A DNA stretch of 64,000 nt from NCBI GenBank assembly GCA_023630585.1, contig CM042558.1, positions 6,220,300 to 6,284,299 of the forward strand. Reading direction: 5' to 3'. The notes below the pieces were generated by a model. The model saw nothing but the letters and a program-made list of their open reading frames with translations, did not search any database and was not told the origin of the DNA. The DNA is from Cranoglanis bouderius (taxonomy: Eukaryota > Chordata > Actinopteri > Siluriformes > Cranoglanididae). Each line of letters opens with the position of its first letter. Position 1 is the first letter of the stretch. The translations under genes and the position numbers were made by a program. Of this stretch, positions 22,657 to 31,859 are shown piece after piece.

Positions 22657-23691
22657 TATAGTCATATCGCCCAGCTCTACCACTCACTAACTGCTTAGAA
22701 TAGCATGCCTACCAGGTTGTTAGTGTTTTTTTCTCTCCCTACATTAGTTTAATTGCATCACATACTTTGCAAAACACTGTCTGCAAAAAAATGATTCAAC
22801 AACGTTCTTGTGTTTCGTGAAACACTTACCAGCTTGAGCTTCTTGTCCTTGTTCTCGGACGCTTCGGTCTCGAGCAGCTCTTTTTGGAGTTTCTCCTCAG
22901 CTTTCTTCCACTGTTGAGGACATGAGACATTCAAAAATAAAAACACACACCGAGAGCAACGTGAACTGAATTTTATACAGTAGGTGTGTGCTGACCTTCC
23001 TCTGCATTCTGGACAGGTTCTTCTTCTTCTCTTGGAAGTTCATGAACTTTTGTTTGGGGGCCAGGTCTTCTGTGTCCTTCTTCACATCCACCTCTTTTAT
23101 CCTTAGGCACAGCAACGTTTTCAAGACCTACACACACACACACACACACACCATTATTTTGACATTTTTATGTGAGTAAATTATATATATGCATTGAATA
23201 GATAAACCAATTAATATAATACGTTAATTTCAAAAAGCTAACTAATGTGGCATGAAGATCTCTAGAGCAAGTTTTTTTCTGCTTCTATACTGAGAAACGT
23301 CCCCTCCTAATGATGCATCTCAGAGAGGGATGTAAATTTCAAAAGCCTACAAGGATTTTTTTTTCTTTTCTCCCCCTTTTACCTCCAACTCTAAACTCTG
23401 CAACACTTTTCCTCTATCTCTATGCCACCAAATGCAATTTATCCCACCTTTTTACTCCAGTGGCAAACAAAAGTGGACTCAAAGTTATACCTCTGGTTTG
23501 ACGTTGTAGTTCCTGCCTTTGACCATTCCTGAGATGACCCTCACTGTGGCTAGTGAAGCCTGGCCCAGCTTGTCCTGCTTCAGCAGATCCCTGACCGCTT
23601 CACAGCACATCACCGACACCTGACAAGATACAAATCATCTGTGTCGAGCTATACAGTCCTCCACTGTTGCCTTGACAAACCCTATCACTAG

Positions 23692-23727
<36 letters not shown>

Positions 23728-26700
23728 CTCAGAACCACCATTAATAAGATACGACTAATTATGAACTAAAACAGAGGTGTTATAATGAGACACTGTAGTC
23801 CTTTAGGTCTGGATTAGTGCATATTAGCGTAAAGTAGAGGTCGACCAATTGATCAGTTTTGGTGATTACTCAGCACTGATAACCGATTGCTGGAACTATC
23901 GGTTATTGGCAAAAATCCACACTGAGTTTTTCCCCAGTCGCGTCCGTTGGTGGGAGCGGCTCAGAAGGGTCGAAATAAAAACTTATCACTGACAAATTTT
24001 GTTGTGTTATTTGAAGTGTTTTTTGATTCATGTCTCTATTTTTATTTGTTATTTGGAGTGTTACTTTTTGGTTCAGTTTGGACGCATATCTTTTATTTAC
24101 TTGCATATTTATTATTAGTTATAATATATATTAATATTTATATATTTATTTCATTTTAAAAAGTACAGTACATTTTCATGGTGCAGTCAGTACTGTTTAT
24201 TTTTGTAAAAATTACTCCGAGTGTCATGTTTTCATTCTGTATCAATTTTAAAAACTGTTGGTCGATTAATCGGTTATCGGCAGGTACCGCGCAACTTAGT
24301 TATAGGTATCGGTAAAATCCACTACCTCTAGCGTAAAGTGTCTTTTTTTAAAGATAACCCACAAGCTGCCTGACTTGCCTTCCTGGCCGGTTCGTTCATC
24401 AGCGCCACCACGGCGACAATGATGTTGTTGTGGAAGTTGAAGTGTGGCATAGCCACCAGCAGCTCACACAGACACCTGATGGCCACCTCAGCCAGGCCTT
24501 TATAGGAGGCCAGAGCCACAGCCTGACTGCCCTTCAGCTTCTTCTGCTTCCAGTCTGTGGTGTGAGAGGAACAGCTGATCACAACACCCTTCATCACTGC
24601 ATACATACTCGGTTCTCCGTCTCATCAGTGTGTGTCTTACCTCTTATGGTCTGCTCCAGATTCTCCAAGTAGAATTTATACTGACTCACGAGCCCCTCCT
24701 CAAACTCTCTCAGCTGCTGCGTCTCCTTTTTTACCTGGAACGTGAAGAATGGGAAAGGTAAGATCATACATTCAGTCTAGTCTACCAACTGCTTACGACT
24801 GCACATTTCCAAAGGGTGACAATGTAAGTGAAGGTTTCTGATATGAGGGAAAATTGGACAAGGCAGTGGGACACCAAGTGGTGGTGTTTAGTTTAACACA
24901 GCAATAGGTGTTAATCATGATTGCGGTAATGGTTACTTTCCAAAGTGGTTATGCAGTACCAGACTTAAATACTTACTTACAGTTACATTTATATAGCGCT
25001 TTTCTAGACACTCAAAGCGCTTTACATAGTATGGGGGGAAATCTCCTCAAACACCACCAGTGTGTAACATCCACCTGGATGATGCGACGGCAGCCATAGT
25101 GCACCAGAACGCCCACCACACACCAGCTATAGGTGGAGAGGAGAGGAGAGTGATGTAGCCAATTCAGGGACGGAGATTATTAGGAGGCCATGATAGATAA
25201 GGGCCAGTGGGGGAAATTTCACCAGGACACCAGGGTTATACCCCTACTCTTTATGAGAGGTGTCCTGGGATTTTTAATGACCACAGAGAGTCAGGACCAC
25301 GGTTTAACGTCTCATCGAAAGACGATGCTCTTTTTACATTATAGTGTCCCCGTCACTATACCGGGGCATTAGGACCCACACAGACTACAGGGAGAGCACC
25401 ACCTCCTGGCCTCCCTAATACCACTTCCAGCAGCAACCTTAGTTTTCCCCAGGACGTCTCCCATCCAGGTACTGGCTAGGCTCAACCCTGCTTAGCTTCA
25501 GTGGGAAACTGGGCGAGAACTGCAGGGTGATATGGCTCTGGCAAAATTGTGATTAATTTGTTCAAAATTTCCTCCTGGTATCTTTATCCGTTATAAAGTC
25601 TAGGCTGCACTGTTTAAAACATTTCTAGAAGTGCTCCACAGCTGGAATAAATTTTCGTGACGTCATCTATATTTACATTAAACATAAACAGTAGAAATAT
25701 TTCAGATTTCCTTACTACACTACAAGGTCCTGCCATACCTGAACTTCACACAACTTTGCTCCACCTACAGTGTGTGCTCTACGGATGAGCTGAATTGTAC
25801 CTTGGTGGTCTTTTCTGCTTCAGTCAGCGGACGGATCCTGTAAGAGGGCACTATGTCCTTGAAGATCTCCATAAGTGAGACCATGACCAGCTTCCTGACC
25901 GTAACCGCCACGCACGGGTCCGTCTCCATCAGCATGGCCCGCAGCTCCTTCAGCTTCTTAATCTGGTGTACAGGACAGAGCAATCTGTTGTGTTTACAAA
26001 CTACAAGGGAATCTTGTATACATTGTGGTAAACTTGTGTATATACAAGTCACTGAGATCACATTTTGATGTTTGATATGAAAATGAGTGCTGAAGCGCTT
26101 GACCTGTATCTGCATGATTTCCTGCATTGGGCTGCTGCCACATGATTAGATAATTGCATGAATGACCAGGTGCACCGTTGTTCCTAATAAAGTGGCCGGT
26201 GAATGTAAATCTCAGCTCAATTTGTAACTGAGGTCAGAATTTCAGCTCTGACTTTATTATTTTAGCAAACGACTAGTCTCCTGTCACTCTGTCGTCTCAA
26301 GTGCGACCACGGTTAAAGTATAGGAGTCCATGTGCATCTTACGTTAGAGTTTGGATCTGCTAGAATGACTGATCCCAAGCTTGCGATGCGGAGCTTCCTC
26401 TCTGTCAGCTTCTGCGAGCGAAGCTTCAGCTGTTCTTCTGGAGTCAGTGTCAGGAAGCTCCGTGCTTCTTCCATTGCTGTAATGAAATGAAGCCACATAA
26501 ACCCAAGTTCCAAAAAAAGTAAAAAAAAAAAAAAAGTTCTTGAAGAAAACATCAAATACTTCTGACGAAAGCTTCACGAATGGTATTCTATACGCTCACC
26601 TTGCTCTGACTCATCTTCGTCGTTCGCTTCCTCCTGCTCGTCTTCCTCGGGCGCTTTTCGCACCACTAGAAACCAAAATAAAACGTTAGGATACAAATCA

Positions 26701-29700
26701 GTCGGCTGCCATCGTGAAGCCAAACAGAGTGTGGAGTATCGCGGACTAGCGCAGTGGTCACCGACCCCGTTCCTGGAGATCTACCTTCCTGAAGAACTTT
26801 GGCTCCAACCATAATCGTGCAAGAAGTTCTTGATCAACTAAGACAGGTATGTTCGAATTTTGGTTGGAGATGAAACCTGCAGGGAGGTAGATCTCAAGGA
26901 AGAGGCTTGGTGACCACTGGACTAGCGGCTCACACCTGGTTTCTCCATGGTTTGAGGGATCAGGCCGCTCTTGTCTTTGATTGGCAGCAGATGAATGACC
27001 TCCTTCTCTTCCTCTTGTTTCAGCTTCCTGGGCATCTTCTCGTACTTTTCCAACATCTGGTCCGACTTGCGCTTTTTGGTGTGGGCGGGAGCACTGCAAC
27101 ATCGACCATAGACCATTATGGCCGATATCATTTAATGGATTTGTTCAGCCAGAAATGAGGCAGAATTTTGAGGTCTGAAGGTTACTTATTCAGTTATACA
27201 TTGAAGCTCTGAGGCTAATAAGGGAAGACAGTTTAGAGTGCAAACTGCTCGCCTTAATCACGTGTTAAGCTCTAACCAAGTCAGGCTGCTCGGTAATATG
27301 AAACGCGCAGTGTACCAATCAGAAGGCAGCTTCACAGGTAGGCAGCATTTCGTGGCGCTTCTGCACACGTCCACGAAAAGGACTTTCCCCGTTTCCCTGC
27401 AAAGCGGATCAGGCGCCTTAATGTGTCCAAACGCCGAATACAGCATTTCATAGAACATTCTCGAACGAGGCAATCACGTAATTTTTAAAATTTATCTATC
27501 TTCGCTAAAAATTCTAAAACTAAATCTGGTCTCACTTCATTAAAAAAAAAATCTCATCTTCATCTCATACGAATCAACCGAATTTAAAAAAAAATTGGTC
27601 CTAGAGGAGTCGCGGTCCATTAAAATATGCCTCAGAGATATTGGACTTTTGGTTCTCGTCAGAAACCAGAGCATGGAAGTGCAGAGCGAGAATTAAATTG
27701 CAACCGTTATGTAGAGGGGTGTGTGGGACTGTTTTTTTTTTTTTTTTAATCCCATTCCTGAAAACATTTTGACCAATCAGGCATGCTCCTGCAGTTAGTA
27801 TTTTTGTAATATTTTTTTTACGAACTTGGTTGGTTCCGTTTCCCCAACCGTAAACGTATTAGTCTAACCATAAAGCATCTCCTGAAGGTGAATGAATGCG
27901 TGCTGTACATGTGTTATACGGCACTGTGCTGCCGCCCAGCACACCCTCGTGTCAATGAACCACTCTTTACAGCCGAGGTGAGCAGAAAAGCATCTCAGAA
28001 CGCACGATAGGCGGATGGGCTACGACAGCAAGAGAGCACATCGCGTTCCACTCCTGTCAGACAAGAACAGGAACGTGAGGATACACTGGGCTCCGAAAAC
28101 AAACTGGACAGCTGGAGATCCCTCGCTTCATTTAGCCAGATAGCGGTTATTCAGCAAACAGTATAGAGTTTAACGGACTAAAAGTGATGACGTATGGTGA
28201 CTGAAGATGTGACGCAGTTTCCTTCTGAATGGAACACACATACAGATGCTTATATGGTATGTATCTTGGCTGACTGACAACATCTGGAGAAAATTCTTTC
28301 TTTTTGGGTTTACTCATCAAGACTGACTCTCATTTACTCATCTGGTAGCAGTTAAACTGATATGAAGTGACGCGAGTTGCACCAAATGACCAGAAACCTG
28401 AGTGACACTTGCAGGAAGAACAGAACAGGCACACAAGTAAATACACACTGTACACACACATACTGTATATATAGGGTTGGAGTAAACATCTGTATAAATG
28501 AATCAGCAGCTGGTCCTACCAGGAGGAAAGGTCTCTCGTGAGGAACGAGGCTTTCCGAGCCATCGCTCTGATCTCCTCCAGGTCGTCGTCCTCCATCATA
28601 TCGGTGGGCAGCGACTCCAGAAACTCCTCCTCCTCGTCTTCCTCCTCTGTATCAGACAGCAAACACGTTACATCACTGATCATTACAGACTCCTTCAGCC
28701 GGTCACGTGACGCCGGCGGAATGTCACCGAAACACACTTTCTGTGTAAAAACAAGTACAAGTGGACAAACCACTAGCCTTCCTGAGACGAGCAGCTTACG
28801 CATCATTAGCAGCTGCCTGTTAGTTGCCGTTAGCGCGTCAAGTCTAACGTGCCCCGGTAGCAGTTAGCACGCTTGCCTCGCACCTCCGGGGCTGGGGGTT
28901 CGAAATCCCGCCTCCGCCCTGTGTGCACGGAGTTTGCATGTTCTCCCAGTGCTTTGGGGGTTTCCTCTGGGTTCTCCGGTTTCCTCCCCCGGTCCAAAGA
29001 AATGCGTTGTAGGCTGATTGGCGTCTCTAAATTGTCCGTAGTGTGTGAATGGGTGTGCTAGTGCGTTTGTGTCCTGAGATGGGTTGGCACCCCATCCAGG
29101 GTGTCCCCCGCCTTGTGCCCCGAGTCCCCTGGGAATAGGCTCCAGGCTCCACGCAACCCTGTGTAGGATAAGCGGTATGGAATATGGATGGATGGATGGA
29201 TGGATGGATGCCCCGGTTGGTTGGTACATGTCTCGTGTAAACACAAAATCATGCGGCAAGCTACTCTTTTCCAAATCCATCACAACATGGTGACTATTAG
29301 GCAGACATTTCGCGCTGCAAGCTACCGAATTTTGCTTCTCCGAGTCGTATCGCCGTATTCCCGATTAACATTAACTATGAGCTCTACCTCTTCTTACACA
29401 CTAGGCGGCAGCACCAGAGGTAGCAGCGTACGGAGCATGTGTGCCTGTGTGCTGTACCTGATGTGAGTCACACTCGCGTCCAAAAACAACTCAGAAGCAC
29501 ATCCTGTGATTAATAATAGGTGAAAATTACGCCCTATGTTTGAAATCCTGGTCTACTTTTCCTACAATACAACGTATGGATAGTGCAGTGGTTCGATCTG
29601 TTGTCCTTACAAAATAAACGTATTAAAACCTAATGTTTTATTCGTGTCAACGTCGTCTCGTGAAGCCTGTATCGGGATACGTCTCGCACCGTGGCTTTAG

Positions 29701-30275
29701 TGTACCGTGTCATGCCTAGTTGCTATGGTTACACAATGACTAGTTTGTTCGCTCAACATTTCACCGCAGTGCCGAGTTAATGGGGCCTGAGAGACACCGA
29801 GCACCGAGAGGAAGCTGAACTTTCCCACCTGGCCTCTTCTCGTAGCGCTCCAAAGGCTGCACGGTCTGCTGCGATGCATCACTGAGGGCCTGCCGCAGTT
29901 TCCTCTGCTCCTTGCGCTGCTTCTTGGCCGTGCTCTGCTGCCTGAACTGACGGTTCTTCAGCTTGTTATCCAGCTTGATGTTGCTGGTTTTCAGCAGCTT
30001 GCGGAAGCTCGGCTTCTTCTTCTTGTGCTTTTTCGTAGCCTGGTGTGGAACAAAACACGTTTAGGTCACGTAAACAGAAACACGAACGTCGAAATGTGAC
30101 ACGGTGCCGTCTGACAATATCAGAGGCCTCTTTGTTTGTCTGCTGTGGCCTGGGCTGATGTTTCCCCTCAACTACCCCTGAGCTCAGGGTGAAAAACTAT
30201 TTGGTGAAACTGTTCTTATAACAGACTCATTACAATTCACTGTAAATCGGGTAAGGTCAGTTTTAAATAATCAAC

Positions 30276-30328
<53 letters not shown>

Positions 30329-30346
30329 AGGACCATCGGTGGACAG

Positions 30347-30393
<47 letters not shown>

Positions 30394-30484
30394 AGGACCA
30401 TCGGTGGACAGTCTACACACACACACACACACACCCACATATACATACACACACACACACACACTCAGGACCATCGGTGGACAG

Positions 30485-30519
<35 letters not shown>

Positions 30520-31142
30520 AGGAGCATCGGTGGACAGTCTACACACACACACACACACATCAGTGGACACAGGACAGTTAGTACATTAGACACACATTCA
30601 TATATTCAGACACAAGACACACACACAATCAGGACCATCGGTGGACAGTCTACACACACACAATCAGGACCATCAGTGGACAGTCTACACACACACACAC
30701 AATCAGGACCATCGGTGGACAGTCTACACACACACACACACAATCAGGACCATCGGTGGACAGTCTACACACACACACACACAATCAGGACCATCGGTGG
30801 ACAGTCTACACACACAGACACACACACACACACACACAATCAGGACCATCGGTGGACAGTCTACACACACACACACACACACACACACAATCAGGACCAT
30901 CAGTGGACAGTCTATACACACACACACACACACACACAGAGGACCATCGGTGGACAGTCTACACACACACACACCCACAACCACACCCCCCGGTGGAGAA
31001 AGTGTATGTCCATGTTGTTAGACTACAGGTATGTTTTAAAGTTAGCTCTGTGCTAGCTGTTAGCATTGTTATAGAAAACGCTAGACGGAGTGTAAACAGA
31101 AAGTGTGTGAAAGTGAATATTCTCGTCACTCACCGCCCCCAT
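14878..31142 (-). CDS. noc3l: NOC3L, nucleolar complex protein 3 homolog (complete, 21 coding exons)
   Basis: NOC3L is a nucleolar factor; its yeast counterpart Noc3 acts in 60S ribosomal subunit maturation and replication licensing. Exons, 5' to 3' on the minus strand: 31142-31134, 30039-29829, 28646-28520, 27093-26936, 26665-26600, 26476-26343, 25962-25801, 24734-24641, 24554-24379, 23619-23491, 23127-22996, 22910-22830, 21880-21780, 20181-20109, 19353-19290, 19209-19138, 19015-18834, 17359-17231, 15737-15640, 15166-15085, 14997-14878. They total 2400 bases, in phase throughout, giving 799 residues (about 800 in human). N-terminus: lysine-rich (KKHKKKKPSFRKL), then acidic tracts. Residues about 200-290 form the NOC3 domain (ELRAMLMETDP, RIRPLTEAEK). 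Residues about 490-720 form the CBF/Mak21-type region (LNIVFLIYFRILKKAQ, DVLNIDPLKFYTHLYKT, PELDEPEYCNPQNT). One intron uses a GC donor. Confidence 0.96.
15826..15995 (-). repeat. tRNA-derived SINE fragment
   Basis: Reverse-strand match to the SINE at 28849-29209: the inverse of TTTGGACTGGGGGAGGAAAC and of the CACCCTGAACAGGGTGCCAA block. It is a partial copy in NOC3L intron 18. Confidence 0.7.
16060..16375 (-). mobile_element. Tc1/mariner remnant
   Basis: It holds TGGCCAAAGTTTTGTGGACA near one end, then GTGGGGTTGAGGTCAGGGCT. A related fragment lies at 58560-58830. No frame is left. Confidence 0.65.
17516..18676 (+). mobile_element. Tc1/mariner element with DD36E-type spacing, inactive
   Basis: The ends are inverted: GATCAGCCATAACATTAAAA and, from the right, TGATAAGTCATAACATTAAA. 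On the plus strand 17661-17826 encodes MDKRKDLSDFDKGHIVMARR and ISKTAGLVGCSWYAV before a stop. A catalytic WSDE (about 18118-18129) is followed by TAA. The last part, 18300-18647, holds FQQDNVPCHT and SPIEHLWD with 36 residues between Asp and Glu. Stops and shifts rule out a full protein. It lies in NOC3L intron 17, antisense to the gene. Confidence 0.9.
19650..19925 (+). repeat. dispersed repeat, partial copy with palindromic end
   Basis: AGTCAATGGGAATTTTGGCC, CGTAACTCCGATCAGTTAGA and GTAGCTTGAAATCTCTAGGA recur in the same order at 20755-20965. This copy ends in GTTGGCTTTGTCAAACCAA, nearly the same palindrome that ends the element at 20296-21734. Confidence 0.75.
20007..20048. repeat. poly-T tract
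   Basis: About 35-40 T bases in the NOC3L intron just before the exon at 20109-20181, an A-run in the transcript. Confidence 0.95.
20979..21720 (-). repeat. 5S-derived SINE, internally deleted and interrupted
   Basis: Same family as 24983-25541. The tail is ACATTTATATAGCTCTTTTC with CTCAAAGCGCTTTACATAAT, and the head is GCAGGGTGATATGGCTCTGG at the right. The middle, about 310 bases including the best 5S match, is missing between GATTATTA and GTGGGAAACC. GGCTTT occurs on both sides (20967-20972, 21718-21723), a possible target duplication. Confidence 0.8.
21097..21603. mobile_element. miniature inverted-repeat element inside the SINE
   Basis: About 507 GC-rich bases interrupt the SINE between CAGCCATAG and TAGTGCGCC, which are contiguous in the copy at 24983-25541. 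The ends are GGGCCATTCACATGTCGCG and, inverted, GGGCCGTTCACATATTGCG. TAG is duplicated (21094-21096, 21604-21606). The frames inside look non-functional. Confidence 0.85.
22221..22679. mobile_element. miniature element with GGGCGATATGAC ends and TA expansion
   Basis: Left GAGTGGGCGATATGAC and right (inverted) GAGCTGGGCGATATGAC. The centre holds TATCATGATA-type repeats and a TA microsatellite of about 100 bases (22555-22652). A truncated relative lies at 49073-49100. It lies in NOC3L intron 12. Confidence 0.75.
23128..23490. other. NOC3L intron 10, nothing recognised
   Basis: A short CA tract at 23130-23151, otherwise plain intron sequence. Confidence 0.6.
23835..24330 (-). mobile_element. 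hAT-type non-autonomous element, complete copy
   Basis: The 496-base element begins TAGAGGTCGACC and ends CTACCTCTA. It is flanked by perfect 8-base duplications GCGTAAAG (23827-23834 and 24331-24338), diagnostic of hAT-like insertion. Related copies are at 10547-11015 and 39450-39775. There is no protein frame. It ends 48 bases from NOC3L exon 9. Confidence 0.9.
24377..24378 (-). other. noc3l: non-canonical GC splice donor, NOC3L intron 9
   Basis: Exon 9 ends ...GCC AGG AAG and is followed by GCAAGT, a strong match to the known GC-AG donor consensus (AG|GCAAGT). The next exon begins GTGTCGGTGATGTGC at 23619 after a normal AG. Frame 0 is kept, and the protein aligns across the junction (ALMNEPARK then VSVMCCEAV). 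I see no GT donor nearby that would preserve the conserved residues. Confidence 0.85.
24983..25541 (-). repeat. 5S rRNA-derived SINE (SINE3-like), full-length
   Basis: Read on the minus strand, the first 105 bases (25541-25436) follow 5S rRNA: CCATATCACCCTG, GAAGCTAAGCAGGGTTGAGC, AGTACCTGGATGGGAGAC. These include the internal RNA polymerase III promoter region. The body follows, then a 3' tail with AAGCGCTTTGAGTGTCTAGA and GCGCTATATAAATGTAA, a tail type shared with fish LINEs. It is a mobile repeat, not a functional 5S gene. Confidence 0.9.
26103..26208. mobile_element. isolated Tc1-like terminal fragment
   Basis: TGCCACATGATTAGATAATT followed by CCTAATAAAGTGGCCGGTGA is the terminal region of a common fish Tc1 family as I remember it. 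The rest of the element is absent here. Internal pieces of the same family occur at 27965-28120 and 53418-53505. Confidence 0.7.
26752..26919. mobile_element. hAT-type miniature element, copy B
   Basis: 168 bases with inverted ends CAGTGGTCACCGACCCCGTT and CAGTGGTCACCAAGCCTCTT (from the right). It has a perfect 8-base duplication GACTAGCG (26744-26751, 26920-26927). It ends 16 bases before the NOC3L exon that starts at 26936. Confidence 0.92.
27094..28519. other. NOC3L intron 3, mostly unrecognised
   Basis: Apart from a Tc1 transposase scrap (27965-28120: GCATCTCAGAACGCACGATA, AGGCGGATGGGCTAC, CCACTCCTGTCAGACAAGAA) and poly-T/poly-A runs, I see no feature. Confidence 0.55.
27965..28120 (+). 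mobile_element. Tc1-like transposase remnant
   Basis: GAGGCGGATGGGCTACGACA-type sequence followed by TCCACTCCTGTCAGACAAGA matches the middle of a fish Tc1 transposase as I remember it. Short and without a frame. Confidence 0.65.
28849..29209 (+). repeat. tRNA-derived SINE with GGAT tail
   Basis: The head has tRNA-like promoter boxes (TAGCAGTTAGCACGCTTGCC and GGGGTTCGAAATCCCGCC). The body has GGAGTTTGCATGTTCTCCCA, TTTCCTCCCCCGGTCCAAAG and CACCCCATCCAGGGTGTCCC. The tail is (GGAT)n at 29188-29209. Other copies: 41567-41912 (plus), 15826-15995 and 59005-59280 (minus). It lies in NOC3L intron 2. Confidence 0.88.
30278..30975. repeat. compound CA / 24-base minisatellite in NOC3L intron 1
   Basis: Twelve copies of a spacer of the form TCAGGACCATCGGTGGACAG-TCTA alternate with (CA)n blocks of about 12-45 bases. 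Spacer variants include GGAGCATCGG (about 30521) and CATCAGTGG (about 30671, 30898). CA-block length varies far more than the spacer sequence. Confidence 0.97.
31134..31142 (-). CDS. noc3l: NOC3L first coding exon, only three codons
   Basis: ATG GGG GCG is followed directly by the donor GTGAGTGA. Exon 2 resumes in frame 0 with ATKKHKKKK, aligning with the human N-terminus, which I recall as MKA then basic residues. A 9-base coding start therefore fits the family, and there is no upstream in-frame candidate as good. Confidence 0.8.
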
Positions 31143-31289
31143 GACTCTCACTGCTCCTGCTCGCCTGGAAACTTAGTGTCTCTTACAGCAGTGTGGAAAT
31201 GTACAGTTAATTCTGCTCTTCTCTCCTCTCCTGCAGCACACAGCTCCTCTCACATGTGTCTCACACACACAGGAAACAACCAGTGACGG

Positions 31290-31745
31290 AGGAATCGACA
31301 CAATCGAATCGTTTAGAATGACTCGTTTAAAACGATTCGGGCAAAACGACTCGCACGGAAGAAGTCTGTCAAATGCTGTAGAAGCAACAAATGCAAATCT
31401 AAGTTACATCATTTGTTTTCGTTATTTTATTTCTCTTACCAGACGAATTTTCGTGCTTAAGTTGCGCGTCGACAATAATTCAGCAACAATACACAAATAG
31501 ATTATGGATAGCATTTATGAATAGTAAACATGCTAGCTTGGTTAGCTACCACCGACCCGTTCAGGTTCTTTTAATCATAAAAAAAGGTTTTGTAAACAAA
31601 AGATTACAGCGTGAACGTGTTAATGTGAATTATTGTAGAAATACTGTAAATATGATATCTAAACAATAGTTTAGAATCAAACCAGGGCGAATCGGTTCCC
31701 TTAAACGGGTAGTTCAAACGAATCGACTCCATAAAATGAATCTCA
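31290..31745. repeat. repeat-like sequence upstream of NOC3L
   Basis: Left AATCGAATCGTTTAGAATGA and right (inverted) ATTCATTTTATGGAGTCGAT with GAATCGGTTCCC look like a fish miniature element with poorly defined ends. A similar GAGTCGGCTCTTTT motif pair occurs at 57208-57510. Confidence 0.4.
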
Positions 31746-31792
31746 ATGCTCGTAGCAAACAGGAAGTACAACACAGCATGAGTCCGCTCCGT

Positions 31793-31841
31793 CCCCGCCC
31801 CCGAGCGGTATGGAGGACACAGTGCAAAGCCGGAAATGACG
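31793..31841 (-). promoter_or_regulatory. candidate NOC3L promoter elements (GC box, ETS site, half CRE)
   Basis: A GC box (CCCCGCCCCCG, 31793-31803) lies near an ETS-type CCGGAA (31830-31835) overlapping TGACG (31838-31842), about 650-700 bases upstream of the NOC3L ATG. Such sites are typical of housekeeping and ribosome-biogenesis promoters. No TATA box is evident. The stretch between here and the ATG is partly repeat-like, so the start site could instead lie closer to 31200. Confidence 0.35.
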
Positions 31842-31859
31842 TTTCACTTACAGAAACCC

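Noticed and set aside
25436..25541. A functional 5S rRNA gene
   Set aside because: The match is diverged and incomplete at its 3' side and is fused to a SINE body and tail.
28864..29283. 139-codon minus-strand frame
   Set aside because: It is the reverse of the tRNA-derived SINE plus its GGAT tail. A similar frame appears in the other copy at 41524-41892.
30278..30975. Regular repeat-spacer pattern resembling a CRISPR array
   Set aside because: The variable parts are all CA microsatellite and the constant part is not palindromic. The host is a vertebrate intron.
30271..31056. Long open frames of alternating His-Thr or Cys-Val
   Set aside because: They are translations of the CA/GT minisatellite and occur on both strands in several frames.
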